Below are positions 47,141-58,014 of a DNA stretch of 64,000 nt, piece by piece. Each line of letters begins with the position of its first letter. Within the stretch, counting starts at the first letter, position 1. The DNA is taken from contig JAPVLO010000097.1 of assembly GCA_027257055.1 (NCBI GenBank), positions 7,231,001 through 7,295,000 on the forward strand, written 5' to 3'. This DNA comes from Cephalopachus bancanus (Eukaryota > Chordata > Mammalia > Primates > Tarsiidae). A program made the position numbers and the translations under genes. The notes below the pieces were generated by a model. It did no database searches. It saw only the letters and a program-made list of their open reading frames with translations, and had not been told where the DNA came from.

Positions 47141-47534
47141 CCCACTTAAAAATTTAATTGACACATAATAATTATACACATTTATGGGTTACAGTGTGAT
47201 ATTTCTTTACCTGTATGCAATGTGTAATGATCAAATCAGGGTAATTAGCTTATTTATCACCTCAAACAATTCTAATTTCTTCTTTTTGGGAACATCTGAA
47301 AATACAAAGTCAATTGCTGTTAACTATTGCCACTCTACAGTGCTACAGAACACTCGAACTTATTCCTTCTATCTAACTGTAATTTTATATCTGTTAACCA
47401 TCCTCTCTCTGTCCCACATGTCCGTACCCTTTCTAGCCTCTAGTAAGCACTATTGTACTCTCTACTTCTGTGAATCAACTTACTTAGCTTCCACATATGA
47501 GTGAGGACACGCAGTATTTCACTTTCTGTGCCCC
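47141..47534 (-). mobile_element. L1 3' end, antisense, inside the LTR
   Basis: TTTAATTGACACATAATAAT, ATTTATGGGTTACAGTGTGA, AGTGCTACAGAACACTCGAA and CATATGAGTGAGGACACGCA are the same L1 3' region as 17746-18235. It lies between two collinear LTR pieces. Confidence 0.82.
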
Positions 47535-47690
47535 TCAGGCCTCTTGCATCAGGACTCTAATCCCCTTCATGAGAAGGGAGCCCTCACTAATCACCTTCTA
47601 AAAGCCCCACATTTTAATACTACCACATTGGAAATCAGGTTTCAACATATGGATTTTGGGAGACACAAACACTTAGGCCATAGCACTAAC
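47535..47690 (-). mobile_element. MaLR-type LTR, right piece, antisense
   Basis: AGGACTCTAATCCCCTTCAT, CACTAATCACCTTCTAAAAG and CAGGTTTCAACATATGGATT, ending GGCCATAGCA, complete the LTR begun at 46928. Confidence 0.72.
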
Positions 47691-47694
47691 ATTT

Positions 47695-47885
47695 GAGGGT
47701 GTTCAATGTTCCAGGCACTCTTGTGCATAAAATATTGTCAGTATACCTATTATATAGGCACCATTATTATCTTCATTTTACCATGGGGAAACCGAGTCTT
47801 ACAGAGGTGAAATAAGTTAGCCACGTCTTGCAGCTAGTAATGCTTTGAGTAGGGTTTCAAAGTCGGGTCACTCTCACTCTGACCT
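47695..47885 (+). mobile_element. MIR SINE
   Basis: AATGTTCCAGGCACTCTTGT, TTATCTTCATTTTACCATGG, GGAAACCGAGTCTTACAGAG and TTTCAAAGTCGGGTCACTC: a good sense MIR. Confidence 0.88.
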
Positions 47886-48650
47886 TTGTACAAAGGTATA
47901 GAGTCAAATCACATATGGTAATTTAATAAAGTACTTTGACCACGGTGGATGTTCACATCTCATAGCAGAAATATCTGAGAAACTTGGAGATGAGTGGGTT
48001 CCATGAGAGAAGGCATGTGCATCTGAGTAAGAGATGGGTCAATGGTAGTTCTGACAGAATCAAGGCCTGGCTGAAAAGGAGGGAATCCTGCTGTCACTTG
48101 GGGACCCATGACCCCATTCCCTGAATGGTTGTCTAGGTTCCTGAGCCCACTTCCTTTCTATATTCTGCCTAGCAACTGTTCTTCCACGGTTGCTCTGTTG
48201 GCTCAGCTCTCCACTGTTACATGGTCTTCTACATAATTTAGGGATGTCTTTGATGTTGCATAATTTGCTGGGTTTGCAATCCAAATGGTTTCTGGGAGAA
48301 ATTTCTTGTAAGCAGGCACTTGGAGTCCAAGGCCTTATGATTCGTCCTCTCCCAATGCTGGCTTGCTCAGCTGACAGCATGCGTCCACACAGGTCTGAGC
48401 TGTTTTGGTCTACTTGTTTCTTTAACTCAGATGTGCAGCTGCCCCATTTTCATTGCTATCCTAGAAATAGCTCACTGATGTCATATGCTCTTTTGATAAA
48501 TGATAGAATGTCATTTGCTTTACTTTTTCCCCCTCTCTGAACCTGTATAGGAATGGTCTGTTGACATTTTGGTCAGACAGAAGTTCTGTCCTTGCCACAA
48601 CAGAAAAAAATTGTTTGGACTGACATTCTTACATAGTACAAGCTGGATTT
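47886..48650. other. no recognised feature
   Basis: Unassigned. The facing frames 48060-48380 minus and 48190-48540 plus have no recognisable domain. Confidence 0.3.
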
Positions 48651-48651
48651 T

Positions 48652-48970
48652 TGAATAAGTATCTTTTGCTGCATGGCAAACTGACCCCAAACTTTTTGGC
48701 TTAAAAACAATCTAATATCTCTCTACATTCTGGGAGGATGGGCTCAGCTGAGGGATTCTTGCTTGAGGTGTCTCATGTGATTGAAGTCAGACACAGTTGA
48801 GGCTGGAGTCATTTGAAGGGAGGAGACTTCTTTCCCATATTTGGGGCCTCTACTGGGAGAGCTGCCATGGTGGTGGGCTGGCCAGGCATTTCTCTCTCCA
48901 TGGGTCTTTCCTTAGTAGGTAGCCACAGAGTAGTTGGACTTGTTAAGCGCTAGGCAGCTTCCCCCACAGC
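48652..48970 (-). mobile_element. old LTR-like repeat, antisense
   Basis: Opens TATCTTTTGCTGCATGGCAA, CTGACCCCAAACTTTTTGGC, then GGCTGGAGTCATTTGAAGGG. The start aligns with those at 9066 and 49200. Family name uncertain; MaLR/ERVL LTR type suggested by the reversed end. Confidence 0.45.
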
Positions 48971-49194
48971 AAAAGCTGCAAGATTGCTTATGATGTAACT
49001 TTGGAAGTCACCAACTGACTTCTTCCACCTACTGTTGGTTTCATATTCTCTGTAGAAGGAAACTACACTTGACATGCATGACCTCATGAATACCAGGAGG
49101 TGTGATTCACTGGGGGGCCGTCTTTGAAGAGTAATTACTTTAGTTTGCACTCTGTTTCCAATAGTTCATGTCCTTCCACAAGCATTTGAGCTCA

Positions 49195-49650
49195 GTGTTC
49201 AGGCTACCTATTGTTATATAACCAATCACCCCAAAACTTAGTGGCTTAAAAATAACCTCCATTTTATTATGATAACTCTGTGGGTTATTTGGGTTCTTCT
49301 GGGCAGTTCTGCTCCCTGTGATGTTGGATCTTATCTCTAAGAAGCCACGGCTCAGGTTGCGGTCATCAGGGCTTGGCTGGGACGGACATTTAGAATGACT
49401 CTAAATGTGACTGGCAGTTGATACAGTCCAAGCATTTGACAGAGAACGGCAAGCATCCTTAGACCTGGACTGCTTCCTGTGTGGTTCAGATCTCTGTCTG
49501 GACCAGAGGCAGGCTAATCTCAGCCAGTGGGCATGTGACTCCCATGAGCTTTCCTTCAGAAGGCCAATATTTTTGTAATTAGCAAATAGGGCTACAGGGC
49601 ACCCAGGGACAGAGAAGGTAAGTGCTTCTAGGTGCTATTTCACACATCTG
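49195..49650 (-). mobile_element. old LTR-like repeat, antisense, second copy
   Basis: Opens TATTGTTATATAACCAATCA, CCCCAAAACTTAGTGGCTTA, then GGTTCTTCTGGGCAGTTCTG and CAGTGGGCATGTGACTCCC. Same family as the copies at 9066 and 48652; this is the least diverged start. Confidence 0.5.
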
Positions 49651-51120
49651 TTACCTCAGCTGTCACTGACTTCTCTAGAAACCAACACGGGTACATTTTC
49701 TGTCTTTCTCTCGTGTGCTCTCTGTCCTCCATTTGGTGGATGATCCATGTACTGTAAAGGAAACTCATTAATACCCCCACCGATGTCCCAACTTCCAGCC
49801 ACTGTGACCAGCGCTCCCCAAATCCATCCTATGTCTGTTTGTATCTTTTTTGTCCTCGTTGCAACCTATACACACATGTAGAATTCTCACAGTTAAACTT
49901 GGAGAACACCAGGCTGAGTGTGGGGAAAACCAGAAAAAGAACCAGAAATAGTTCCTCACCCTGAAGGGTATACTGTCACATAAGGAAGAAAAGACAAATT
50001 AACAAATAACTTGATCATGTTGTGGAAACCAACACGAATTGTAAGAGCGGCACAGACTGTGTGTTGCGGAGGTCAGAGGACAGAAAATTCCACTTCTCTG
50101 TTTTTTGATTCGCTTTGATTCTCCTTTTAGCTCTAGACAAATTGTTACATTTCACATTCCAATTTCCTCATGTGGATAATGAGGAAAACATATCTTCTTT
50201 CACAAATCTTACTAAGGAGCAGTGAACATCCTGGCAAGGTATCTGCAAAGGTTTGAGATTTTATTTTTGTAGAGTCCAAACACATCTTTAACCTTATAAG
50301 TACCTGGGAAGGAAAGGGCAGGTATAATGGTTTAGATGTGCGTGTGCATGTGTGTGCATGTGTGCTGTGTGCTCATGTGCGTGTGTGACAGCCATGCTCC
50401 AAATGAGGCCTCAGGGGGTAATAAACAGAAGGCCTGCTGGGACCACCAATTTCTTTTTCCCATCTGTGATGGCTGGGGCCCTGTGCCTCACACTGGGAAG
50501 GGTATTACTGAACTCTCCTTGGTCTGTGGCACGGCCGCCTTTAATTCATATTTGCATGTGTTGTGAGACTAGCCAGGCAGCTGAGCACTGCCCAGGAGTG
50601 GAACTTGTGATGATGTAGAGAAATGAAATCACTGTTTAATGAGAATCGGTGAGATAAGGTCCACAGATGAACCATTCGGAGGGCTGTGTTTGAACCACAG
50701 TATCCCATTCATTTTATAATACACCTTACTGTGGGCTTAAATTGCATTCTTGGAAAATTTAGCCCAGCATGACTGGTTCTTCTTAGAATAGCATCACTCA
50801 TATAATGTTGTGTTCAATAAGCCTGTTGCATAAAAGGTTATCACGTATTTTTAACATTATAAGTCTCCAGTGCTTCTAGAACTTACCTTCAAAATAGTGC
50901 AAAATGATATTTCATATATATACAATTGAGCTTTGAAGTAGGTCCCAAAAAACTGTGGTTACAAATCTTATGCCTCAGTTTACCCTTTGAAATTTGCCTC
51001 TCTGTTTTTATAGAGTTCTTCTATAAAACAGTTTTCTAAAAGAATATAGCAGTTGTACTTTCCTTTAGCTTTTTAATCTTTGATTAATGTGCTAATGGTA
51101 TTTTCCCCTAATTTTTAACC
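49651..51120. other. no recognised feature; degenerate TG tract
   Basis: Unassigned, apart from a degenerate TG/CATG tract at 50336-50392 and a possible diverged MIR tail near 50140-50230. Confidence 0.3.
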
Positions 51121-51124
51121 ACGC

Positions 51125-51360
51125 AGTAGTATATTGGGCTAAGGATAAGGTTGCGAGTTAGACAAGCTAAAGTCTGAATCCCAACTCTTTCTAATGTTAG
51201 CTGTAATCAAGGGCAAGTCACCAATAATTCTAAGTAATAAGTTTTGGGGGAAGTTGAAAGAATTTGAGATAAAGTAGGTACAACATAGACAGCGCACACT
51301 GCCTATCACATATTAAAGTACTCAATAATAAATTCTAGTTATTACTATTGCCATCGGTAA
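51125..51360 (+). mobile_element. MIR SINE, diverged
   Basis: AAAGTCTGAATCCCAACTCT, GTAATCAAGGGCAAGTCACC and CACATATTAAAGTACTCAAT follow MIR in sense. Confidence 0.7.
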
Positions 51361-51420
51361 GAATGATAAAATTTCTGGCATAAACCCTCTAACCTAGCTG
51401 CAACTGATCTTTCTTTGAAA

Positions 51421-51462
51421 ATGTCACCTTACTTTGTTTAAATTTCACCTTACTTTGTTTCA
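51421..51462. repeat. 21-bp tandem duplication
   Basis: ATGTCACCTTACTTTGTTTA-A and ATTTCACCTTACTTTGTTTC-A are adjacent, with two differences. Confidence 0.88.
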
Positions 51463-51597
51463 TCAGTATCTGTGGAATTACTGCTCTTATCAGAAGCACC
51501 ACTATGTAGAACTAATTTCAGGTTCCTGAGCTCTTAAGCACAGTGGGAAACTAATAAATCAATTAAACATACATTTCATAAGAGATTGCTATATTTA

Positions 51598-51647
51598 CAT
51601 GTGTATACATAAATATAATTTTCATGTGTATACATAAATATAATTTT
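51598..51647. repeat. 25-bp perfect tandem duplication
   Basis: A 25-base unit starting CATGTGTATACATAAATATA occurs twice without mismatch (51598-51622, 51623-51647), only 136 bp from the 21-bp duplication. Confidence 0.92.
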
Positions 51648-51984
51648 CAACAATGAAAAGTAGCTTTATTTCATGAAATAAAAAGATAGAAAAACAATAC
51701 ACAACACTTAAAAATGCAATTCTCTGTAACACAGATTCTCATGAAATTTCACGAGATCATGTGGTTGCCTGTGCTATATTCAAAAAGAATACTGGATAAC
51801 CAAATAGCTGGCCACAACGTGGGATATATTATTATTGGAGCAAATTGTTGAGTGTTTTGAAAGGAGAGGAAACACTTTCTAGGAATTTCTAATCACAGAG
51901 AATTTAGACCGAAGGAATTTGTCATGGTGTTTTCTGAATAGGCTTAGAATTTTATATTGGATTAAAATTGGGTTAGGGAGGGAG

Positions 51985-52340
51985 TGATTCCTCAGAATGA
52001 AGCTCTTCCAGGCTCCCTCTTGCTTTGCTTTTGCCTGGGGCATTATTTTTTGTTTGCCAAGACCAGCTGCTTCCTTGCTGGCCAGGTTTCCTTTTAGTGG
52101 CCCAGGGCTGCTTCTCTGATGTTGGGGAATTTGCCCCTCTGAGGTTGGACCGGGCAGCTGTGTGTCCCCAGGCTGGGCAAGGGGGCTTAGCTGCCTGGGG
52201 ACCTGGCTGGTTGCATTCTGCTTCTGCTCTTTCACCGATATCTCTTCATGGATCTTCAATAAATGTGACCTCTGCCAACCTTGTCTGAGCTCGTCAGCTC
52301 TGCTGCCTCTGGGACCCAGGCGGGAGACAAAGGGGCCTGG
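51985..52340 (+). mobile_element. possible LTR remnant with poly(A) signal
   Basis: A GC-rich block with CTTCAATAAATGTGACCTCT followed by a GCTCGTCAGCTCTGCTGCC segment looks like R/U5 of an LTR. No partner LTR or defined ends were found. The 160-codon minus frame here (51879-52361) has no recognisable domain and is probably chance in GC-rich DNA. Confidence 0.35.
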
Positions 52341-52534
52341 CTCAGCATCGTTGGATGCCAACTATTTTTTTTTCCCACATGGTCTCTGGGAACAGTTACT
52401 AATCATATCAGACCCTAAAACGATTTAAGCCTTTCCTATCTGCTAAGCATGAGATTTGTTGCTGGCATACAAACAAATCCCAAACTACCTCAACACGATA
52501 ACACACACATTTTTGAAATCTTAGTGTAAAATGT

Positions 52535-52645
52535 ACCATTAATCAACCTTCAACAAGTATTCTTTCATTTATTATGTGCTGTACTTGGCAATGGGGGAGA
52601 GATGGAGTAGAGAACTCAGCCTTGCTCTCAAAGAGTGGTCAGATC
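52535..52645 (-). mobile_element. L2 LINE 3' end, antisense
   Basis: CTTCAACAAGTATTCTTTCA, ATTATGTGCTGTACTTGGCA and CTTGCTCTCAAAGAGTGGTC fit the reverse L2 3' end. Confidence 0.65.
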
Positions 52646-52689
52646 CTTATGGGTCAGTCTGGTCCTCCACCCCACCTGAAACTTCTTCA

Positions 52690-53112
52690 TTACAGAGATG
52701 TTTCATGTTGGATTGTGTCTCCTGAAACTTGTCTGTCGAAGTCCTAATCCTCCTGTACCTCAGAATGTGACCTTCTTTGGAAATAAGGTTGTTGCAGATG
52801 TAGTGAGTTCAGATGAGGGTGAGCCCTTGATCCATTATGACTGGTGTCCTTATAAGAGAGGGAAATTGGGATTCAGACATGCACACCGGAAGAACGCCAT
52901 GTGGACACTGGAGGCTTGCTGCTATAGGTCAAGGAACCATCAGAGTGTGAGGTCTGAGGCAGATCCTTCCCTAGTACTCTCAGAGGGGACAGGGTCTTGC
53001 CGACACCTTGATTTCGGACTTCTGGGCTCCAGAACTGGGAAACAATACTTTTGTACCTTTTAAGCCACCTATTTTGTGGTACTTTGTTATGGCAGCCCTA
53101 GCAAACTCGTAC
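52690..53112 (+). mobile_element. MLT1-type LTR, sense
   Basis: GTTGGATTGTGTCTCCTGAA, CTTGTCTGTCGAAGTCCTAA, ATGACTGGTGTCCTTATAAG, CACCTTGATTTCGGACTTCT and GCCACCTATTTTGTGGTACT, ending CCCTAGCAAACTCGTACTC, follow MLT1A-type LTR consensus from end to end. The 121-codon frame inside is repeat-derived. Confidence 0.9.
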
Positions 53113-53194
53113 TCATGTGCATCACGTGTCCACCCGTTTTTAATGGAGGAAAATGTCAGCTCGCCATAGACTGGCGTGCACAGTCTTGGCAGAC

Positions 53195-53262
53195 TCTTCT
53201 TCATCCTGCTGACATTCAGCTCAAATGTCACCCCTGAGAAAGGCCTCCAGTACTGCCTTATC
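53195..53262 (+). mobile_element. L2 LINE, left piece
   Basis: TTCAGCTCAAATGTCACCCC and GAGAAAGGCCTCCAGTACTG is the typical L2 'agctcaaatgtcacctcctcagagaggcc' block, split by the next Alu. Confidence 0.75.
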
Positions 53263-53578
53263 TTTTTATTTTTATTTTTATTTTTTGGTCTGTTTTAAGT
53301 CGGGGCCTTACTTTGCATCCCAGGCTGGAGTGCAGTGACAGGATCATGGCTCACAGCAGACTCAATCTCTTGGGCTCAGGTAATCCTTCCACCTTACTCT
53401 CCTAAGTAACTGGGACTGCAGGCATGCACCACCACGCCTGGATAATTTTTTGAATTTTTGTAGAGACAAGGTCTCACTATGTTGCCTAGGCTGGTCTCGA
53501 ATTCCTGGGCTCAAGCAATCCTCCTACCTCAGCCTCCCAAAGTGCTGAGATCACAGGCATGAGCCACTGTACCCGACC
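53263..53578 (-). mobile_element. AluJ-like SINE, antisense, inside L2
   Basis: (TTTTA)n tail, GGCCTTACTTTGCATCCCAG, GTAGAGACAAGGTCTCACTA and GCCTCCCAAAGTGCTGAGAT, ending GAGCCACTGTACCCGACC. TACTGCCTTATC / GATTGCCTTATC on the flanks is the target-site duplication. Confidence 0.93.
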
Positions 53579-53795
53579 GGATTGCCTTATCTAAAGAGGC
53601 CCTGTGCCTTTCTTCCCAGTACCTTGTTTCATTTCCTCATAGGCTTGTCACTGCTGATGCATCTTGCTTATTTTTCTTGATTTTTAAATTATCTATCCCC
53701 ATACCAGAGCTTATGCTCCAGAAGGCTCCTATCTGCTTTGTTTAGTGTTTGGTACACAGTAGGTGCTCAAAAATATTTGTTGCTAGAAGAAAGAA
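53579..53795 (+). mobile_element. L2 LINE, right piece
   Basis: AGTACCTTGTTTCATTTCCT, GTGTTTGGTACACAGTAGGT and GCTCAAAAATATTTGTTGCT give the sense L2 3' end, collinear with 53195-53262. Confidence 0.82.
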
Positions 53796-54625
53796 GTGAG
53801 AAGTTAAAGTTTAATTTGGGAATATAAATGTTTGTTTATAGTCAGAGCTGTGCTTCTAGACACCACTGATTTCATCTTCCCATTCTTCTTCTTTTTCTGT
53901 CTTTTAGGGCTGGAAGAAAGTATCGGGACTTACTTCATGGACACAGACAACATGGGCCTGGCTTGCTCTTGCCTTGCTGTGGATAAATGTGGTTTTGTTT
54001 AGTCTCACGCTTCAGTTTGTCTCTGAGCTGTGGGGGATAGATGGTTAGCTTTCAGTCCTGTTTTGCCACCTCCTTGGGGAGTGGAAGGAAACTAGACCTG
54101 CAAGCAAGGCTGAGCATGGAGGCCTCAGGATTCCCTGGAGGAAGCCCACAGAAGGAGATTCTACCAGATCTGTATCTTAAGATGAAGGGGCTGCCAGGCA
54201 CTGGGCTGTGTAGGCCCAGTAGCAAAGAAGAGGGCCAATGTGTGGGCGTATATAAGCCATCCGAGACCTCAGAAAGAGTGAGAAAGTGGGACTGTGTGAG
54301 AGTCCTGGCTTCCTGCCTTTGAGTCTTTGGGCAAACCTGAAAGGGACTCAGGACCATGATTTGGTCATGGGATGCTAATGTGGCTTTGTTTGTGAAATAA
54401 AAAAGGATTGGACTGAAGTGTTAGGTAGTGGGTGGAGGAGGCTCCTGAGGAAATACTTCAGGTAAATACTTCTGGGGATAAAATTCTTGACCAAGAGGTG
54501 ACAGTGGAAACAGAAAGGAAGGAATTTACATAATAGTTGGCAATACATTTGGCAGCTGACTAGATGTTACTTTTATTTATATGTGACTTATATTTCACTT
54601 AGTTCCAAAAAGGGTTTGAGGGGAA
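53796..54625. other. no recognised feature
   Basis: Unassigned. GGGCGTATATAAGCCATCCG at 54244-54263 has a TATA-like box in GC-rich context, but no LTR or gene could be defined around it. The frames at 54041-54357 have no recognisable domain. Confidence 0.3.
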
Positions 54626-54629
54626 TTAC

Positions 54630-54840
54630 TACTTGAAGGTGATGGATGAGTTAAGAATGACCCTAAGTTCTCAAGTCTGAGTGTGAGGAAACAGAGGGTG
54701 TCTCTATCTCAGGCAGGAAGAAGGGCTGGGAAGAGAAAATGTTTGTGAGCTGACAATGATGTGTTCAGTTCCGACTTTGTCACTCTTGAGGTGATGAAGG
54801 GACATTCGAATACAAGAACCTACTAGACTGTTGGAAACAG
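54630..54840 (-). mobile_element. L2 LINE, antisense
   Basis: TGGATGAGTTAAGAATGACC, AGGCAGGAAGAAGGGCTGGG and GATGTGTTCAGTTCCGACTT fit the antisense L2 region ('...caaggatgactcccaggttt...'). Confidence 0.6.
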
Positions 54841-55004
54841 ATTATTCAGACAATTCCTGTCTTTGATAGGCAGCAAGTCTGAAAAAACAAATCTGTGTGA
54901 TTAGCACAGAAATAGGACCTGTTTAATTTATAGCTATAGCCATTGTTTGCTTCTTCTCTCTGCTTTTCAGTGTCATATCTTTGTTCCAAAGTGATAGTAA
55001 TTTT

Positions 55005-55089
55005 TTTTTTTTTTTGAGAAAGCAGGATTTATTGAGAGGACAGAAAAGCTCCCACAGTGGGAGGGGACCCGAAGGGGTTACCCCAGGGG
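55005..55089 (-). mobile_element. tiny poly(A) retroposon, copy B
   Basis: Poly(T) of about 11-15 bases, then a 74-base body (55016-55089). On the minus strand it reads GGGTCCCCTCCCACTGTGGG and TCTGTCCTCTCAATAAATCC, with a canonical AATAAA about 17 bases before the tail. It matches copy A at 28138-28215 over its whole length with one small indel and few substitutions, and starts within about four bases of the same 5' point. The duplication TAGTAATTTT lies at 54995-55004 and 55090-55099. The shared 5' boundary argues for a discrete short RNA as template. Confidence 0.85.
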
Positions 55090-55099
55090 TAGTAATTTT

Positions 55100-55892
55100 G
55101 AGTATCACATGCTTACACACGCACTCACACAAAACGAAGCCTGTTTTCTGCCCTTGTATCCCGAGGTCTTGATATCAGATTGCTCAAAGTTTTGCTTTCT
55201 CATGTCCCAAGAGAGCCCTTTGGTCTTCTGTCTCCGCTGGGTGCTGCCACTCTGCTTCAGCTCACGACAGGCTCTTCCAAGTAGCCTCCTGCGTTCTCTC
55301 CTTCTTTGAGTCTTGAGCAGCAGAAATGCATTTTGGCAAGACTCACCCTTTTGCTATGACAGATTGCTACACTACAGAGCCCATTCAACTAACTTTTTTT
55401 CCGCCTATCTTCATTCTCCGAGAAACTTTTGGTATCCTCCTTGGAAAACCATATGAAATGATGTGAGCTACCCAGGGAGATGGCTCAGTCAATGAGCACC
55501 AAGTTAGGACTTCGAAGCAAAATAAAGAGGTTAGAGCCATGAGAAGTTTCCAAGGTTGCTGATGTGTAAAAATTTCTAATTGGCAAGTGTATTCTCCTTA
55601 AAGACTCAGAAGAGGAAGGACATTGATTTGCTACTCCCTTCTAGAACATATTCCTTCATAGACTCCAAGACATGGTTTATTATTACTGTCTATATGTCAG
55701 AATTTAGAATATGCTTAGCTTTTACCAGTACCTAAATCTTAAACTCTCTTTGCTTTAACTGGGCCCAGGAAACATATGCTTTCCTTTTTAGTTTCTAAGT
55801 CTTTATAAGCATACATAATTTTAAAAGTTATACAAATAAAACATTCAAACAAACAGAAGGATATAGATAAGTGAGTAAAAACTTTTATCTTC
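55100..55892. other. no recognised feature
   Basis: Unassigned DNA between the retroposon and an Alu. Confidence 0.3.
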
Positions 55893-55907
55893 TCCCATCC
55901 TTGAATT

Positions 55908-56222
55908 ATTTTCTTTTTTTTTCTTTCTTCTTTTTTTTTTTGAGTCAGCGTCTCACTCTGTCACCCAGGCTGGAGTGTAGTGGCATGCTCATGGTCACCG
56001 CAGCCTCGACCTGCTGGGCTCAGGTGACCCTTATGACTCAGCTTTCCAAGTAGCTGGAACCACAGGTGTGCACCACCACTCACAGTTAATTTTTTTATTT
56101 ATTTGTTATAGAGACAAGGTCTTGCCAAGTTGCCCAGGCTAGTCTCGAATCACTGGGCTCAGGAAGTCTTCGCCTCTGTCTCCCAGGGTGCTGGGATTAC
56201 AGGTGTGAGTCACTGCGCCTAG
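55908..56222 (-). mobile_element. Alu SINE, antisense
   Basis: Long T-rich tail, GAGTCAGCGTCTCACTCTGT, CCGCAGCCTCGACCTGCTGG and GGATTACAGGTGTGAGTCAC, ending TGCGCCTAGC. The duplication CCATCCTTGAATT flanks it (55895-55907 and 56225-56237). Confidence 0.93.
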
Positions 56223-56319
56223 CTCCATCCTTGAATTCCATTCCTCTCTCTAGAGGTAGCCTGTGAATAGTTTGCTAGGTAGTTCTGCATGCCTTTTCTG
56301 TATATTTAAATGCATGCCT

Positions 56320-56472
56320 GGATTGTTCTGCCCAGGTGATCACATGCTGGTCACCCAGCTCTGATGACATTTCCTCCAGGAGTGCTTCTCTGATGACACA
56401 ATGTAAATAAGCTCCCCCTATCATATCACCTTTTGTCTATCACTGTTTTGGTTTTCCTCACAGCATTTATTA
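56320..56472 (+). mobile_element. L2 LINE, left piece
   Basis: GACATTTCCTCCAGGAGTGC, TTCTCTGATGACACAATGTA and TCACAGCATTTATTACTGTC form a sense L2, cut by the following LTR. Confidence 0.72.
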
Positions 56473-56473
56473 C

Positions 56474-57058
56474 TGTCAGTAATAGGCAGAATAATGCTCT
56501 TTCTCTGGCAAAGATGTCCATGCCTTAATCCCTAGAACCTGTGAATGAGAGTATTCTTTTCCATGGTGAAGGGGACTAACTGAAGTCTGATTAAAGACAC
56601 AGACCTTAAGATGGAAGATAATCCTGGATTATCATGGTAAATCCAATCTAACCAGATGAGTCCTCAGAAGTGGTGAACCTTTTGTGGCTGGGTCAGAGAG
56701 AAGAAGGACAAGAGATTCAGAGTGTGAGAGGGACTTGAATCTCCCTCTCTGGCTTGGATGATGGAGGCAGACCAGAGGATGTAGGTGGCCTCTAGAAACT
56801 AGGAATGGCCCTCAGCTGACAGCCAGCAAGGAAATGGGAACATCAGTCCTACAACCACAAGGAGCTGAATTCTGTCAACAGCTCAAATGAGCAAGGAAAC
56901 AGATCCTTTTTTAGAGCTTCTGGGAAGGAATGAAGCCCTTTCGGGGTGAGGTACAGATTGAACTTCTGACCTTAAGTTGTGAGATAACAAATTTGTTTTG
57001 TTTATGCTGCTAAGTGTGTGGTAATTTGTCATGGCAGTAATAAAAAAAACTAATAAAC
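56474..57058 (+). mobile_element. MLT-type (MaLR/ERVL) LTR inserted in L2
   Basis: AAGATGTCCATGCCTTAATC, CCTAGAACCTGTGAATGAGA, AGATAATCCTGGATTATCAT, GGTGGCCTCTAGAAACTAGG, TAAGTTGTGAGATAACAAAT and TAAGTGTGTGGTAATTTGTC, ending AACTAATAA, are the standard order of this LTR class. It separates two collinear L2 parts. Confidence 0.82.
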
Positions 57059-57074
57059 CGCCCCACATTGTTTT

Positions 57075-57240
57075 AGTCTTTGATCAGTTTGCTTGTTTAT
57101 TTTCTGTCTGTCCAACAGGATGTAAACTCCATAAAAGGGAGACCTTATTTCTTTGGCCCACCACTTTATCTCAACTGACTAGAATAGTTTCCAGCATGCA
57201 GTAGGTGCTAATTTTGGTGTTGTTGAACGAATAAATAAAT
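57075..57240 (+). mobile_element. L2 LINE, right piece
   Basis: AACAGGATGTAAACTCCATA, AAAGGGAGACCTTATTTCTT and CATGCAGTAGGTGCTAATTT are the L2 3' end continuing from 56472. Confidence 0.8.
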
Positions 57241-57244
57241 ATAC

Positions 57245-57790
57245 AATATGTCTATATTTATATATGATGTCAATTATACATATTATTTGATGACTTTCTT
57301 TTTTTCACTTAATGATATATCTTAAATATCTTTCCATGTCAGTTCATATATATATAACTCATCCTTTTAAACCTTTCTACTACCTACAGTCCATGATTGG
57401 ATGTATCGTTATTTTGTTAACCATTCCCTTACTGATGGACATATAAGCGATTTTCAAGTTTTTTGCTGTGTGCATCTCTGTGGATATGTACAAATATTTC
57501 TATGGGATAGAAATGAAGTTTTTGGGCCAAAGCAAAAGTTCTTTTAAGTCTGATGAATATTGCTACATTGCCCTCTAAAAATGTTATTCCAGGGGACATC
57601 CCCAATAGCCGGTTATGAGATAAACTGTTTCCCAACACTCTTATTAATGTTGATGTTATTACTCCATTAGACTTTTAAAAAATGACTTGTAGGTAGAAAT
57701 ACCTTTGTATTTTAGTGTCCCATTTCCATGATTGCTACTAAGGTTGAACTGCTTTACTTAAGTTTATTAGCTATTTATATTTATTTTTCA
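57245..57790 (-). mobile_element. old L1 (L1M) fragment, antisense
   Basis: CACTTAATGATATATCTTAA, ATATCTTTCCATGTCAGTTC, CCCTTACTGATGGACATATA, GGGCCAAAGCAAAAGTTCTT and GCTACATTGCCCTCTAAAAA are reverse L1M ORF2/3' UTR blocks. Confidence 0.85.
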
Positions 57791-57794
57791 TTAA

Positions 57795-58012
57795 GCTGGG
57801 CTCTGGTGTCAGAATTTAAAGATTTGAATCCTGACTATAGCACTTATTAACTGTATAACCCTTGGAAAACTCCTAAATTTGTCTTTGTTTCAGTTTTTTC
57901 TTTGCAAGATGGCAATGAATATAGTGTCTGATCCAAAGGATTCTTATGCAAATTAATTGAATTAATACATGAAAATTGCTTAAGATATTGTCTGGCAAGT
58001 AGGATCCTCAGT
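57795..58012 (+). mobile_element. MIR SINE within or beside L1M
   Basis: GGGCTCTGGTGTCAGAATTT, ATTTGAATCCTGACTATAGC and AGATATTGTCTGGCAAGTAG follow a sense MIR. It lies between two antisense L1M pieces. Confidence 0.8.
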
Positions 58013-58014
58013 CA

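Noticed and set aside
51879..52361. 160-codon minus-strand open frame as a gene
   Set aside because: No recognisable motif. The GC-rich probable repeat lowers stop frequency. Kept only as something to check.
54244..54263. TATA-like box as a gene promoter
   Set aside because: A single short motif without downstream exon, CpG island or LTR ends.
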